From NCBI GenBank assembly GCA_021414085.1, contig JAIOPC010000004.1, positions 1-64,000 of the forward strand: DNA of 64,000 nucleotides. Direction: 5' to 3'. A program made the translations under genes and the position numbers. Below are positions 1 through 8,030 of this stretch, piece by piece. How positions within the stretch are numbered: the first letter of the stretch is position 1; every line of letters begins with the position of its first letter. Below the pieces are notes generated by a model. That model searched no databases and was not told the DNA's origin. It was given only the letters and a program-made list of their open reading frames with translations. The stretch is from Actinomycetes bacterium. GTDB taxonomy: Bacteria; Actinomycetota; Acidimicrobiia; Acidimicrobiales; Ilumatobacteraceae.

Positions 1-258
1 CTGCGCGACGCGGTGATGCTGCTCAGCCACCGATGTATCTGGCCCGGCTGCTACCGGCCCGCATCCCAATGCGAAGCCGACCACCTGCTCCCGTTCTCCC
101 ACGCCGGCCCCACCGCAGCACACAACGGTGGCCCCGCCTGCGGACATCACAACCGATGGAAAACCCGCGGCTACCGAACCCGGCGCGACCCCAACGGCCA
201 ATGGCACCACTACCGACCCGACCACACCGAAATCGGATGGCGCGCGGCCGCGGCCTAA
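1..258 (+). CDS. HNH endonuclease (DUF222/13E12-type), C-terminal fragment
   Basis: This is the last 85 codons of a gene that begins before the window; the reading frame is open from base 1. The peptide carries a compact HNH core: a CxxxxC zinc knuckle (CIWPGC), then CEADHLLPFSHAG, then a GHHNRWK stretch. This matches the C-terminal HNH domain of the DUF222/13E12-repeat proteins that are numerous in actinobacteria. The family is presumed to cut DNA, but the physiological role is unknown. The catalytic HNH residues all appear present. Because the N-terminal DUF222 part lies outside the window, the family assignment rests on the HNH domain alone. It ends 26 bp before a convergent gene. Confidence 0.75.
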   Translation: MRDAVMLLSHRCIWPGCYRPASQCEADHLLPFSHAGPTAAHNGGPACGHHNRWKTRGYRTRRDPNGQWHHYRPDHTEIGWRAAAA

Positions 259-284
259 TCCGTTAACTACTCGGCCGTTAACTA

Positions 285-692
285 CTAGCGCAGCAGCCAG
301 TCACCCTCGGGTAGTCGACGCACAAGCAGTTGATCGTCGCCGCATTCGTACGCCCACGCTTCCGGACCAGCCGCCGTGCGAACAACGACCCGGTGATACA
401 AACCGCGTACCGCGCCTTCTACCTCGTCGAGCCGCGCAAGCGCTGCTTCGCGCTGCGCTTCGTCGAACTCGTAGACGCGGCCCTGAATCACGTTGGGAAT
501 CACGCCGTCAGAATCAATAGCCGAAAACTTCGCGGCCGGATAGTCGAGACCTGTGTCGTAAACCGTTCCTGGCACCGTCGTGCGCACACCCTCGCCCTGC
601 ACGAACTTGGCGAGTTCATGCCAACGCGATTCACCCGGCTGCAGCGTTCCGTAAACGAACAGATGCCGAATCGTGGCGGACGATTCCGTCAC
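285..692 (-). CDS. gamma-glutamylcyclotransferase-like (AIG2/GGCT) family protein
   Basis: Predicted 135-residue cytoplasmic protein of the GGCT/AIG2 fold. The N-terminal FVYGTLQPGE matches the family's substrate-loop signature (YGSL/YGTL), and the LDEVEG near residue 97 supplies the acidic residue usually used as catalytic base. Family members release 5-oxoproline from gamma-glutamyl compounds, but the substrate of small bacterial paralogues is generally unknown. I place the start at GTG 692-690, which overlaps the TGA of the upstream DUF5318 gene (GTGA, 4 nt). An earlier in-frame start at 773 would lie inside that gene. The 4-nt overlap indicates a two-gene operon with translational coupling. 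Confidence 0.8.
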   Translation of the reverse strand: MTESSATIRHLFVYGTLQPGESRWHELAKFVQGEGVRTTVPGTVYDTGLDYPAAKFSAIDSDGVIPNVIQGRVYEFDEAQREAALARLDEVEGAVRGLYHRVVVRTAAGPEAWAYECGDDQLLVRRLPEGDWLLR

Positions 693-1099
693 GAGCTGGC
701 GGCGACGCGCCGCGGCTTGCCGCGACCAACTGGCAGCACGCGCAACAGGTGGTGCCAACGACACTGGATGCACGCCTCAACCACGTACGCGGTCAGCTCT
801 TCGGTGCGCGCGTTGAGCGTGTTCAGTTCCTTCGCGGTGCTGACACAACGACCGTGCGCTGGCAGGCGCGGCCCAAACACATATGTCACCAATCGCAAAC
901 CGGGCTCCGCACAAATCGGACACGCACTGGTTGCTTCATTGCCGAGGTTCTTCGCCGCGCGAATCAGTTCCGGGTGGGCATCGCAGACTTGATCTTGGCG
1001 CAAGCGACCGCGGCGAAACTCGTTGATCAGGTGGCGGCGGGCGAGCCGATGATCGACTACGCCGCCTGCTCCACGTAGCGCGCTGATCGCGAACGTCAT
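689..1099 (-). CDS. DUF5318 family protein
   Basis: About 136 residues. It matches the actinobacterial DUF5318 family, with the segments VCDAHPELIRAAKN, CPICAEPGL, VTYVFGPRLPAHGRC and CIQCRWHHLLR. The CPIC and CIQC pairs look like a zinc-binding knuckle. Function is unknown. The ATG at 1099 is preferred over the one at 1120 because a TATCCT hexamer lies 8 nt upstream (1108-1113), the geometry of leaderless promoters seen repeatedly in this window. It is the first gene of a pair with the GGCT-like gene downstream. The divergent methyltransferase gene reads away from it. Confidence 0.8.
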   Translation of the reverse strand: MTFAISALRGAGGVVDHRLARRHLINEFRRGRLRQDQVCDAHPELIRAAKNLGNEATSACPICAEPGLRLVTYVFGPRLPAHGRCVSTAKELNTLNARTEELTAYVVEACIQCRWHHLLRVLPVGRGKPRRVAASS

Positions 1100-1107
1100 G
1101 GCCGCGA

Positions 1108-1113
1108 AGGATA
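1108..1113 (-). promoter_or_regulatory. -10 element for DUF5318 (leaderless)
   Basis: TATCCT on the minus strand, followed by 8 nt and then the ATG at 1099. Fits the TAnnnT-start spacing shared by many first genes here; transcription would begin at or next to the start codon. Confidence 0.5.
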
Positions 1114-1157
1114 TACGCATCCATCAACGGGCGGCACGAGCGCGACAGACTGAGCGC

Positions 1158-1748
1158 GTGCGTATTTGGTACGGCCAGAATGTGGCCGATGACGATGAGT
1201 TGCGCTTATGTGGCGATGTCGCCGGCAAACGGGTGATTGAGCTCGGCATTGCCAAGAACCCGAACTCGATTGTGATGGCCACCGAAGGTGCGAAGGCAAT
1301 GGCCGTCGATCCCGACGCTCACCGGATCGCCACGCTGCGTGGTGCCGCCGAGAAGGCGGAGGTGATCGTGCAATGCCACCACGGCGATCTCGCCGATCTC
1401 GGCTTCGCCACCAGCGCGTCGGTTGATCTTGTGGTAGCGGTGAACTCGCTGAGCTCGGTCGACGACCTGCCGCGTGTACTGCGGCAAGTGCATCGCGTGC
1501 TCAAGCCGAACGCTGCATTCGTCATCGCTGGGTTACACCCGGTGTACGCGATGTTCGGCGATCGCTCGGCAGCAACGACCGCGACCGGTGCGTATGGCGC
1601 GAGTGGTCATTCGTTCAGCGAGCTGTATATGGCGATCGAGCGCAGCAACTTTCATCTCGACGCGATCCACGAACTGAACGACAGCCGCGCCCGCGACCCC
1701 TTGTCGCCGACGGTCTTGGTAATGCGGACGCGCAAGCAAGGCGTCTAG
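1158..1748 (+). CDS. class I SAM-dependent methyltransferase
   Basis: Predicted 196-residue methyltransferase of the Methyltransf_11 type. Motif I appears as KRVIELGIAKNPNS (a slightly unusual glycine loop), followed by an acidic residue in MAVDPDAHRI, the GDLADLGF segment and the post-II strand VDLVVAVNSLSSV, then VHRVLKPNAAFVIAG. Substrate unknown. The ATG at 1098 would give 20 more residues and overlaps the divergent DUF5318 start. I prefer GTG 1158 because homology begins at RIWYGQNVADDDEL and a CAGACT hexamer sits 6 nt upstream, but the earlier start cannot be excluded. It ends 6 bp before the convergent CCA nucleotidyltransferase gene. Confidence 0.8.
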   Translation: MRIWYGQNVADDDELRLCGDVAGKRVIELGIAKNPNSIVMATEGAKAMAVDPDAHRIATLRGAAEKAEVIVQCHHGDLADLGFATSASVDLVVAVNSLSSVDDLPRVLRQVHRVLKPNAAFVIAGLHPVYAMFGDRSAATTATGAYGASGHSFSELYMAIERSNFHLDAIHELNDSRARDPLSPTVLVMRTRKQGV

Positions 1749-1754
1749 TCGACG

Positions 1755-3182
1755 CTAAGACTGCGACTTCGCCCAATCGTCGAGACGCCTCCGGATCTCG
1801 GGCTCGCCCAGCATTCCTTCGTCAAGACGAATCTCGAGCAAGTAAGCGAGTGCCTTGCCAACCATCCGGCCGGGCGCGATACCGAGCTGTTCCATCACCT
1901 GGCTGCCGTCGAGCTCGGGTCGAATTGCCGCCAACTCCTCCTTCTCGGCCAACACTGCGATGCGGGCCTCCAGGTCGTCCATCCGATCCGACAAGATCTG
2001 CGCCTTCTTCTCGTTGCGGGTCGTGCAGTCGCACCGCGTCAATACGTTCAACTCGCGCAGCAACGGCCCTGCATCACGCACGTAACGGCGCACGGCCGAG
2101 TCGGTCCAGCCCATCGCATACGTGTGGAAACGCAAGTGCAGGGCGACTAACTCGGTGATCGCCTCGACGTCGTCGTTGCTATAGCGCAGTGCCTCGAGTC
2201 GCTTGCGTGTCATGCGCGCGCCGACCGCATCGTGGTGATGAAAGGTGACGCCCTTGCCCTTTAGGTAGCCGCGTGTGCGCGGCTTGCCAACATCGTGGAA
2301 CAGCGCAGCCAAGCGTGTGCGCCGAAAGTCGAAATCGGCCTGCGCGTCGGGGCGCACGTTCTCGACAACAGCAAGCGTGTGTGTGAGAACGTCCTTATGC
2401 CGATGAATCGGATCCTGTTCCAACCGCATCGCTGGCAACTCGGGCAGGAAGTGATCGCACAGTCCGGTCTCGATCGTGAACCACAAACCTGCCGACGGGC
2501 TTGGCACCGTCAGCAGCTTGTCGAGTTCGTCGCGAACACGTTCGGCAGAAACGATCGCCAATCGCCCCGACATCTCGCGCACTGCCGCCACCAGTTCGGG
2601 CACGGGGACAACGGCGAGGCGTGCGATGAAGCGCGCTGCGCGCAGCATGCGCAGCGGGTCGTCGCCGAAGCTGACTTCCGGCGCTAGTGGTGTGCGCAGC
2701 GTGCGCGTCGCCAGATCGACCGCACCGTTGTATGGGTCGACCAGCGTTGGCGAGTCGCTGGTGAGTTCCAACGCCATGGCGTTGATCGTGAAGTCGCGAC
2801 GCGACAGATCGAGGTTGATGTCGCGGCTGAACTCCACGACCGGCTTACGCGAATCGTCGGTGTACGCCTCCGCCCGATGGGTCGTGATCTCGTAGATGCG
2901 TTCGCCGTGGGGACCCTGCTTCTTGGCCCCGATCGTTCCGAAGCGCTCGCCTTGCGTCCAGATGGCATCGGCCCATCCGTGCAACAAAGCCTTCACCTCA
3001 TCGGGCTTCGCGTCGGTAGTCGCGTCGAAGTCGTCGATCTCCCCCGAGCCAGGCAACGCTTCGCCACCGAGCAACTCGCGCACCGAGCCGCCGACGAGGT
3101 ACAACCGGTGACCGGCCGCGCGAAAACGATCGCTGAGTGGCGCTAACTCCGCGAGAACTGGTTGGAAACGAGCGGGGATCAC
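1755..3182 (-). CDS. CCA tRNA nucleotidyltransferase / poly(A) polymerase family with HD domain
   Basis: 475-residue class II nucleotidyltransferase that adds or repairs the 3' CCA of tRNA. Visible features in order: nucleotide-binding loop LVGGSVRELLGG (about residue 29), the DFDATTDAKPDE metal-binding segment, RRDFTINAMAL, and FGDDPLRMLRAARF. An HD phosphohydrolase domain follows with FHDVGKPRTR near residue 297. This architecture matches mycobacterial PcnA (Rv3907c), which holds the same position next to the origin. The start is GTG 3182-3180, overlapping the TGA of the upstream deacetylase gene (GTGA); the longer ORF from 3203 would read back into that gene. The 4-nt overlap implies co-transcription with the deacetylase. 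Confidence 0.93.
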   Translation of the reverse strand: MIPARFQPVLAELAPLSDRFRAAGHRLYLVGGSVRELLGGEALPGSGEIDDFDATTDAKPDEVKALLHGWADAIWTQGERFGTIGAKKQGPHGERIYEITTHRAEAYTDDSRKPVVEFSRDINLDLSRRDFTINAMALELTSDSPTLVDPYNGAVDLATRTLRTPLAPEVSFGDDPLRMLRAARFIARLAVVPVPELVAAVREMSGRLAIVSAERVRDELDKLLTVPSPSAGLWFTIETGLCDHFLPELPAMRLEQDPIHRHKDVLTHTLAVVENVRPDAQADFDFRRTRLAALFHDVGKPRTRGYLKGKGVTFHHHDAVGARMTRKRLEALRYSNDDVEAITELVALHLRFHTYAMGWTDSAVRRYVRDAGPLLRELNVLTRCDCTTRNEKKAQILSDRMDDLEARIAVLAEKEELAAIRPELDGSQVMEQLGIAPGRMVGKALAYLLEIRLDEGMLGEPEIRRRLDDWAKSQS

Positions 3183-4195
3183 AGCAAGCCGTCGCGTACC
3201 CAATGGTCGACGACCTGCTGCACAGAAGCCATACCTGGGCCGCCAGAAGTGGCGTGCTCGATCGGCGCCCCGGCGACATCGGCCAACTCGCGTAGCACGG
3301 TGGCCGAAGAGAACGTCAGCGCTTCCAGGTCGTAGCCGCCTTCCAGCATGATCAATCGCCGACCGGCCGGAACCAACGACAGCACTCGCCGCGTGAGTGG
3401 CGCATAGTCGCCGGCGGCGAGCCCGAGTTCAGTGATCGGGTCGTTGCGATGCGCGTCGAAGCCGGCCGAGATGATCACCCATGTCGGCTCGAACTTGGCC
3501 GCCAGCGGCGCTACCAGTTGATCGAACGCGTGTAGATACACGTCGCCGGTGGCCCCGGGTGGCAAAGGAATGTTGAGGGTGTGCCCGCGGCCCTCGCCCT
3601 CGCCAACCTCGCTGTAGTGGCCGGTGCCCGGGTAGAGCGGCCATTGATGAAGGCTGACAAACAAGACCCGCGGATCGTCGTAAAACACGTCTTGCGTGCC
3701 ATTGCCGTGATGCGCGTCGTAGTCGAAGATGAGGACGCGTTCGCCCTGCGCGGCCAGCGCTGCCGCTGCCACAGCCACGTTGTTGACGAAACAGAAGCCC
3801 ATCGACTCGTGTTTCGTTGCGTGGTGACCGGGAGGCCGCACCGCGCAGAACGCGGCATCGGCACGACCATCCTGCATTGCCCGAACGGCGGCGAGGCCCG
3901 CCCCGGCCGCCAAGGTTGCCGCGTGCCATGAACCGGAACTGGCGTAGGTGTCGGGGTCGAGACGACCGCCCCCGGCCGCACAAATCCCCTCAATGCGATC
4001 GAGATACGCCACCGGATGCACACGTTCGAGATCGCCGCGCGAGGCCGCGACGGGCACCAAAGGTTCCATCGCGTCGCCAAGCCCTGCCAACTGCACGCCG
4101 TCGAGCACCGCCTGCAAACGCTCGGGTCGCTCGGGATGGCGCGGCCCAGCCAAATGGTCGAGGTACGCGGCATGGGTGGCGAACAGGACAGTCAC
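3179..4195 (-). CDS. histone deacetylase-family (AcuC/HDAC class II-like) deacetylase
   Basis: 338-residue arginase/deacetylase-fold enzyme predicted to remove acyl groups from lysines or small amines with a zinc ion. The His pair is in RPPGHHATKHES (about residue 120), the zinc-binding Asp and His in FDYDAHHGNGTQD (about 160), the third ligand in SAGFDAHRND (about 244), and the glycine-rich loop is MLEGGYDLEAL. All catalytic and zinc residues are present. Natural substrates in actinobacteria are largely unproven. The start at GTG 4195 is chosen over the ORF start at 4339 because family homology begins there (VTVLFATHAAYLDH) and a TAGCGT hexamer lies 8 nt upstream. It is coupled by a 4-nt overlap to the CCA enzyme gene. 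Confidence 0.9.
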   Translation of the reverse strand: MTVLFATHAAYLDHLAGPRHPERPERLQAVLDGVQLAGLGDAMEPLVPVAASRGDLERVHPVAYLDRIEGICAAGGGRLDPDTYASSGSWHAATLAAGAGLAAVRAMQDGRADAAFCAVRPPGHHATKHESMGFCFVNNVAVAAAALAAQGERVLIFDYDAHHGNGTQDVFYDDPRVLFVSLHQWPLYPGTGHYSEVGEGEGRGHTLNIPLPPGATGDVYLHAFDQLVAPLAAKFEPTWVIISAGFDAHRNDPITELGLAAGDYAPLTRRVLSLVPAGRRLIMLEGGYDLEALTFSSATVLRELADVAGAPIEHATSGGPGMASVQQVVDHWVRDGLL

Positions 4196-4203
4196 GAAAC
4201 GAG

Positions 4204-4209
4204 ACGCTA
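4204..4209 (-). promoter_or_regulatory. -10 element for deacetylase gene (leaderless)
   Basis: TAGCGT on the minus strand, 8 nt before GTG 4195. Its TA dinucleotide (4208-4209) is shared with the plus-strand -10 of the divergent GNAT gene. Confidence 0.55.
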
Positions 4210-4213
4210 CCGT
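4208..4213 (+). promoter_or_regulatory. -10 element for GNAT gene (leaderless)
   Basis: TACCGT followed by 7 nt and the ATG at 4221. Overlaps the minus-strand TAGCGT by two bases, forming a symmetrical divergent promoter. Confidence 0.55.
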
Positions 4214-4220
4214 CGGGCCA

Positions 4221-5024
4221 ATGAGCAGCGAACGACGCGATTCCGCACCCGGTGCGGCCACCGCGCCGGGCCGCGATGTACAACGCTCGCCAATTGAATT
4301 GAAAACCACTGATCGTCGTGGCCGCCCGAGTAACAACAATGGCTGCCGCGTTCAACCGTGGTCGTTCCAACCGCACATCGCACATCTCGTAGTGAACCAC
4401 CAGCAACCGGTCCCATCACTCTCCGACATTCGGCACTGGACCGAGCGGGTCCACGAACTTGGCTACAGCATCGTGCGCACTAACGCGCTGAGTCGCGGGA
4501 CGAGTCGCCAGATGGAATGTGCCGGCTACACCGTGCTGCAAGAGTTGGTGCTTCTGGAGTTGAACTCACCGCGCGCCGCCCTGAATTCGGCAATTACTCA
4601 GTCTGGTGAACGGCTCACCACGAACCATGTCGGCCCCGAACAGATTCCCGACATCAGCGCGATCGATGTCGACGCGTTCGGCACCGGCTGGGGCCTCTCG
4701 GAGACGGCCGTTGCCGATGTTTGTGCCGCGACTCCACGTCATCGTCTGCGTGGCGCGGGCGAGCCACTCGCAGCCTTTGCGATCAGTGGCCGCGACGGAC
4801 GGCAAGGCTTCTTACAACGACTGTCGGTGTCGTCGGCGCGACAACGCCAAGGGCTCGGCCGGGCGTTGGTTCTCGATTCGTTGGAGTGGATGACGCGCTG
4901 GCGCGTACAGCGCGTGCTAGTGAATACGGCGTTCGACAATCACGCCGCTCTCGCGTTGTATCAAGGCTTGGGATTTCGTCGCATCGGTGAGCGTCTGCGC
5001 GTTTACGAGCGGACATTGCCGTGA
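4221..5024 (+). CDS. GNAT family N-acetyltransferase
   Basis: 267-residue protein. The C-terminal half is a GNAT domain with the acetyl-CoA pyrophosphate-binding motif RQRQGLGRALV (about residue 206) and the C-terminal FDNHAALALYQGLGFRRIGE that characterises the family. The N-terminal 120 residues show no recognisable domain. Acceptor substrate unknown. Start ATG 4221 is supported by a TACCGT hexamer 7 nt upstream; the ORF from 3948 runs back into the divergent deacetylase gene. In mycobacteria this slot is held by the Nudix gene mutT4. It overlaps the next gene by 4 nt (GTGA at 5021-5024), so the two are likely co-translated. Confidence 0.85.
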   Translation: MSSERRDSAPGAATAPGRDVQRSPIELKTTDRRGRPSNNNGCRVQPWSFQPHIAHLVVNHQQPVPSLSDIRHWTERVHELGYSIVRTNALSRGTSRQMECAGYTVLQELVLLELNSPRAALNSAITQSGERLTTNHVGPEQIPDISAIDVDAFGTGWGLSETAVADVCAATPRHRLRGAGEPLAAFAISGRDGRQGFLQRLSVSSARQRQGLGRALVLDSLEWMTRWRVQRVLVNTAFDNHAALALYQGLGFRRIGERLRVYERTLP

Positions 5025-7090
5025 ATAGACACGTGAACAAGCTCGCTGCCGCGGTGGCTCTTGGGCTAAGTGTTGGTCTTGTTGCGATCGCGCCCACGCC
5101 AACCGCAGGTGCCGCCGGTGAGCTGACGTTGGTCTCACAGGACTTCAATCTGATCAAGGACGGCACGTTTCGATTCATCGTCGACTTTCCCGACGACCTC
5201 GCGCTCGACGGATTGCCCAATGCAACGCTGGTCGTCACCGCTTACCGTGCGATCGCTACCCGCGAAGCCGTCACCGACGCGCTCAACGGCACGTTGCCGC
5301 GCAGCGCAGACAGCATCGACCTGCCCCTCGCGCAATTGCCGCGCACGGCGGCCGACTCTGTGCAGGGCTTCGTGCAACTGGAGTCGACGACACGGACACC
5401 CGAAAAGCTGCAGTTGTCGCTGCCAGGGCTGTACCCCGTGACATTGGAAGTACGCGACGGTAACGAAGTGATCGCTGAGCTGATCACCTTCGTGTACCGA
5501 GTGCCGGATGCTGCTGACAGCGACTCCGCTGACGACCTGCGCGTCGCATTGGCAATGCGTCCGACAACGCCCGTACGGCTCACCGGCGCCGGGGAAGTGA
5601 TCGTCGACGACGACGTGATCACCGAATTGACGCAACTGGCCGACCTACTCGATGTGCTCGCGCCGACCGAAGTGCCCGCAACGATCAGCGTGCCACCAGC
5701 ATGGTTGGAGGCGCTCGCCACCAACGGGCAAACCCGACTCGCCGATCGGCTCGCGGCCGGGCTCGCACGTCACGAGCTGTTGTCTGCCCCGCGACTGCCG
5801 CTCGATGCGTCGCAGGCTGCCGATGCCGGGCAACAAGCGTTGTACACCGACTGGCTGCGCGACGGCGACGACATCCTCGCGGCTGCCGTAGCCAAGCCCT
5901 CGGTGCGGACGGTCACGTTCATCGACACGCCGCTCGACGAGGGTGGTGCCGCGTTACATCGCGACCTCGGCAGTCGTTTGCTGGTTGTAACGAGCGACCT
6001 CTACGACGGACTGCCGGGCTCACTTGGCACGCGCGCCGACACGAGTCGGCTCTTGACAGTCGAACTGGCAACCGATGTGCGCCTGGATGCGACTGTTCCT
6101 GATCGTCGCGCATCTGCACTGTTGGCAGCCACCACGGATCCCGCACACACGGCAATCCTGCTCGTCGCCGACCTGCTCGCCGCGCGTCAGGAGTTAATCG
6201 ACAACGACGAGTTACCAAGCCGCAGAGGCATCACGCTCGCGACGCCGGATCTCTCGCTGCCGGCAACGGCCACATTGGACGCGATCGCATCGTTGCTCGC
6301 CGCCACGCCGGGCCTCGTTGCAACCACGCTCGACGAACTCGCATTGCGCACCGATGAGTTGACCGACGATGGTGATTTGGTGATCGTCGGTTTGCCCGCG
6401 ACAGTCGACGGTTCACTCGCTCTTCGCCTGACGCCAACGAAGAGTCTCGAGGACGAAGAGGTGGCGACCGCCAGCATGCTGCCGATCAGTGACCCGCGAC
6501 CCGCCGAATGGCAGCGAATGATCGACCTGCTGCCAACGAGCGCGCTCACCGATGCGCAGGTGACGCTGATCATCGCCGACCTGCAACAGCAGTTCCTTGC
6601 GATTCGCAGCGCAGTAGAGGTTCCCACCGGCTATTCGTTCACCCTCACTGGCCGACGCACACCGGTGCGCATCAAGCTGCATAACACCAGCGACACTCCC
6701 CTCACCGTGCGCGTGCGCATGACCTCGTCGAAGTTGCTGTTTCCAGATGGGGATCAGACCGTGACGCTGCCAGCGCAGGCGTTCTTCGATGTCGAGATCC
6801 CAATCGAAATGCGCAGCAACGGACGCTTTCCGGTGACGCTGGAGGTCTTCACGCCCGCCGGCGACGACATCCACATCGCGCCACCCGTTCCTTTGACCGC
6901 CCGCGTGACCGCGATTAGTGGGCTCGCCAACTTGATCACCGGCGCGTTCTTGTTGGTGGTGATCACGTGGTGGGCGCGACATGTCCGACAGAACCGTCGT
7001 CGCCGCGCTGCGCAGAAAGCGTCGCTGAATCACCCACTACGCGGTTCCGACGGCGATCCTCTTTCTGGCGACACCGTAGATGACGGCTAA
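5021..7090 (+). CDS. DUF6049-like secreted/membrane protein (Rv3909-like position)
   Basis: 689-residue protein with an N-terminal signal peptide (positively charged start, hydrophobic AAVALGLSVGLVAIAP, cleavage near AGA), a very long extracytoplasmic region rich in beta-type sequence, one transmembrane segment near residues 635-655 (LANLITGAFLLVVITWW) and a basic cytoplasmic tail (RQNRRRRAAQK). This topology, the length and the position upstream of the sigma/trx/cwlM cluster match mycobacterial Rv3909, a DUF6049 protein near murJ. A role in envelope assembly is inferred from context. GTG start overlaps the GNAT stop by 4 nt. Confidence 0.7.
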   Translation: MNRHVNKLAAAVALGLSVGLVAIAPTPTAGAAGELTLVSQDFNLIKDGTFRFIVDFPDDLALDGLPNATLVVTAYRAIATREAVTDALNGTLPRSADSIDLPLAQLPRTAADSVQGFVQLESTTRTPEKLQLSLPGLYPVTLEVRDGNEVIAELITFVYRVPDAADSDSADDLRVALAMRPTTPVRLTGAGEVIVDDDVITELTQLADLLDVLAPTEVPATISVPPAWLEALATNGQTRLADRLAAGLARHELLSAPRLPLDASQAADAGQQALYTDWLRDGDDILAAAVAKPSVRTVTFIDTPLDEGGAALHRDLGSRLLVVTSDLYDGLPGSLGTRADTSRLLTVELATDVRLDATVPDRRASALLAATTDPAHTAILLVADLLAARQELIDNDELPSRRGITLATPDLSLPATATLDAIASLLAATPGLVATTLDELALRTDELTDDGDLVIVGLPATVDGSLALRLTPTKSLEDEEVATASMLPISDPRPAEWQRMIDLLPTSALTDAQVTLIIADLQQQFLAIRSAVEVPTGYSFTLTGRRTPVRIKLHNTSDTPLTVRVRMTSSKLLFPDGDQTVTLPAQAFFDVEIPIEMRSNGRFPVTLEVFTPAGDDIHIAPPVPLTARVTAISGLANLITGAFLLVVITWWARHVRQNRRRRAAQKASLNHPLRGSDGDPLSGDTVDDG

Positions 7091-7093
7091 CCT
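7088..7093 (+). promoter_or_regulatory. -10 element for DegV gene (leaderless)
   Basis: TAACCT with 9 nt to GTG 7103; the hexamer overlaps the stop codon of the preceding gene. Confidence 0.4.
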
Positions 7094-7102
7094 GCCCCGC
7101 TT

Positions 7103-7957
7103 GTGAGCAACAACAGCGTTCGCATTGTCACCGATTCAGCGTGCGATCTCCCACAGTCCGTCGCCGACGAGTGGGGAATCTCCATCGTTCCACTCACCAT
7201 CCGTATTGATGGCCACGAGTACGTCGATCGCGCCGACCTAACTCCTGCCGAGTTTTGGGCGAAGTGCTCGACCTCTGCGGCCTTGCCTGAGACCGCGGCC
7301 CCGGCACCGGGTCTCTTCGAGGCCACCTATCGCAAGCTCGCCGCCGAAGGCGCGGGCAGCATCGTGGTGATCAACCTCAGCTCAGGGTTGTCGGCAACGA
7401 TGCAGTCGGCCGAGTTGGCCGCCCGCGACTTCAACGCCGATCCCTCCAGCAAAGTAAAGGTGAGCGTGGTCGATAGCTGCTCGGCGACGCTGGGCCTCGG
7501 CTCGATCGTTACCGACTGTGCCCGACTCGCGCGAAGTGGTGCAAGCCACGACGAGGTCGTGCTCCGCGCCGCCGATCTGGCCACACGCACAAAGGTGTGG
7601 GGTGCGCTCGACACCCTCGAGAACCTCAAGAAGGGCGGCCGCATCGGTGGCGCCAAGGCCATGCTCGCCTCGGCGTTGGCGATCAAGCCGATCATCGAGG
7701 TGCGCGACGGCAAGGTGGAACAGGGCGGCAAGCAACGCACCCGCAGCAAGGCACTCGCGTTCCTGGTCGAGACTCTCATCGAGGCCGGCGCAGTTGAAAA
7801 CCTGATGGTCATGCACGCCGATTGCAGCGACGTCGACGCTTTTGTCGAAATGCTGCGGCCGCATTACGACGGCACGATCGTCGTCGGCGACATCGGACCC
7901 GTCGTTGGCACACACGCCGGACGCGGCACGATCGGTATCGCCTACTCCAAGTTGTGA
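7103..7957 (+). CDS. DegV family fatty acid-binding protein
   Basis: 284-residue cytosolic protein of the DegV family. The N-terminal IVTDSACDLP and the segments INLSSGLSATMQSAE and LENLKKGGRIGGAKAM are family signatures; the TDS and SSGLS serines contact the bound fatty acid carboxylate in known structures. Members deliver fatty acids to fatty-acid kinase in firmicutes; in actinobacteria the partner is often unknown, and no FakA-type DAK2 gene is visible here. The GTG start is 12 nt after the stop of the DUF6049-like gene. DegV is an addition relative to the mycobacterial order at this point. Confidence 0.9.
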   Translation: MSNNSVRIVTDSACDLPQSVADEWGISIVPLTIRIDGHEYVDRADLTPAEFWAKCSTSAALPETAAPAPGLFEATYRKLAAEGAGSIVVINLSSGLSATMQSAELAARDFNADPSSKVKVSVVDSCSATLGLGSIVTDCARLARSGASHDEVVLRAADLATRTKVWGALDTLENLKKGGRIGGAKAMLASALAIKPIIEVRDGKVEQGGKQRTRSKALAFLVETLIEAGAVENLMVMHADCSDVDAFVEMLRPHYDGTIVVGDIGPVVGTHAGRGTIGIAYSKL

Positions 7958-8030
7958 GCTGCGTACTGAGTTAACGGCAAGCGATTGCCCGATATCGGTA
8001 CGCGCTCGCCACTATCGTCGTGTGGCGGAC

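Noticed and set aside
1-258. HNH fragment as part of a mobile element or homing endonuclease
   Set aside because: DUF222/HNH genes are a normal chromosomal family in actinobacteria and no repeats, integrase or intron features are visible nearby.
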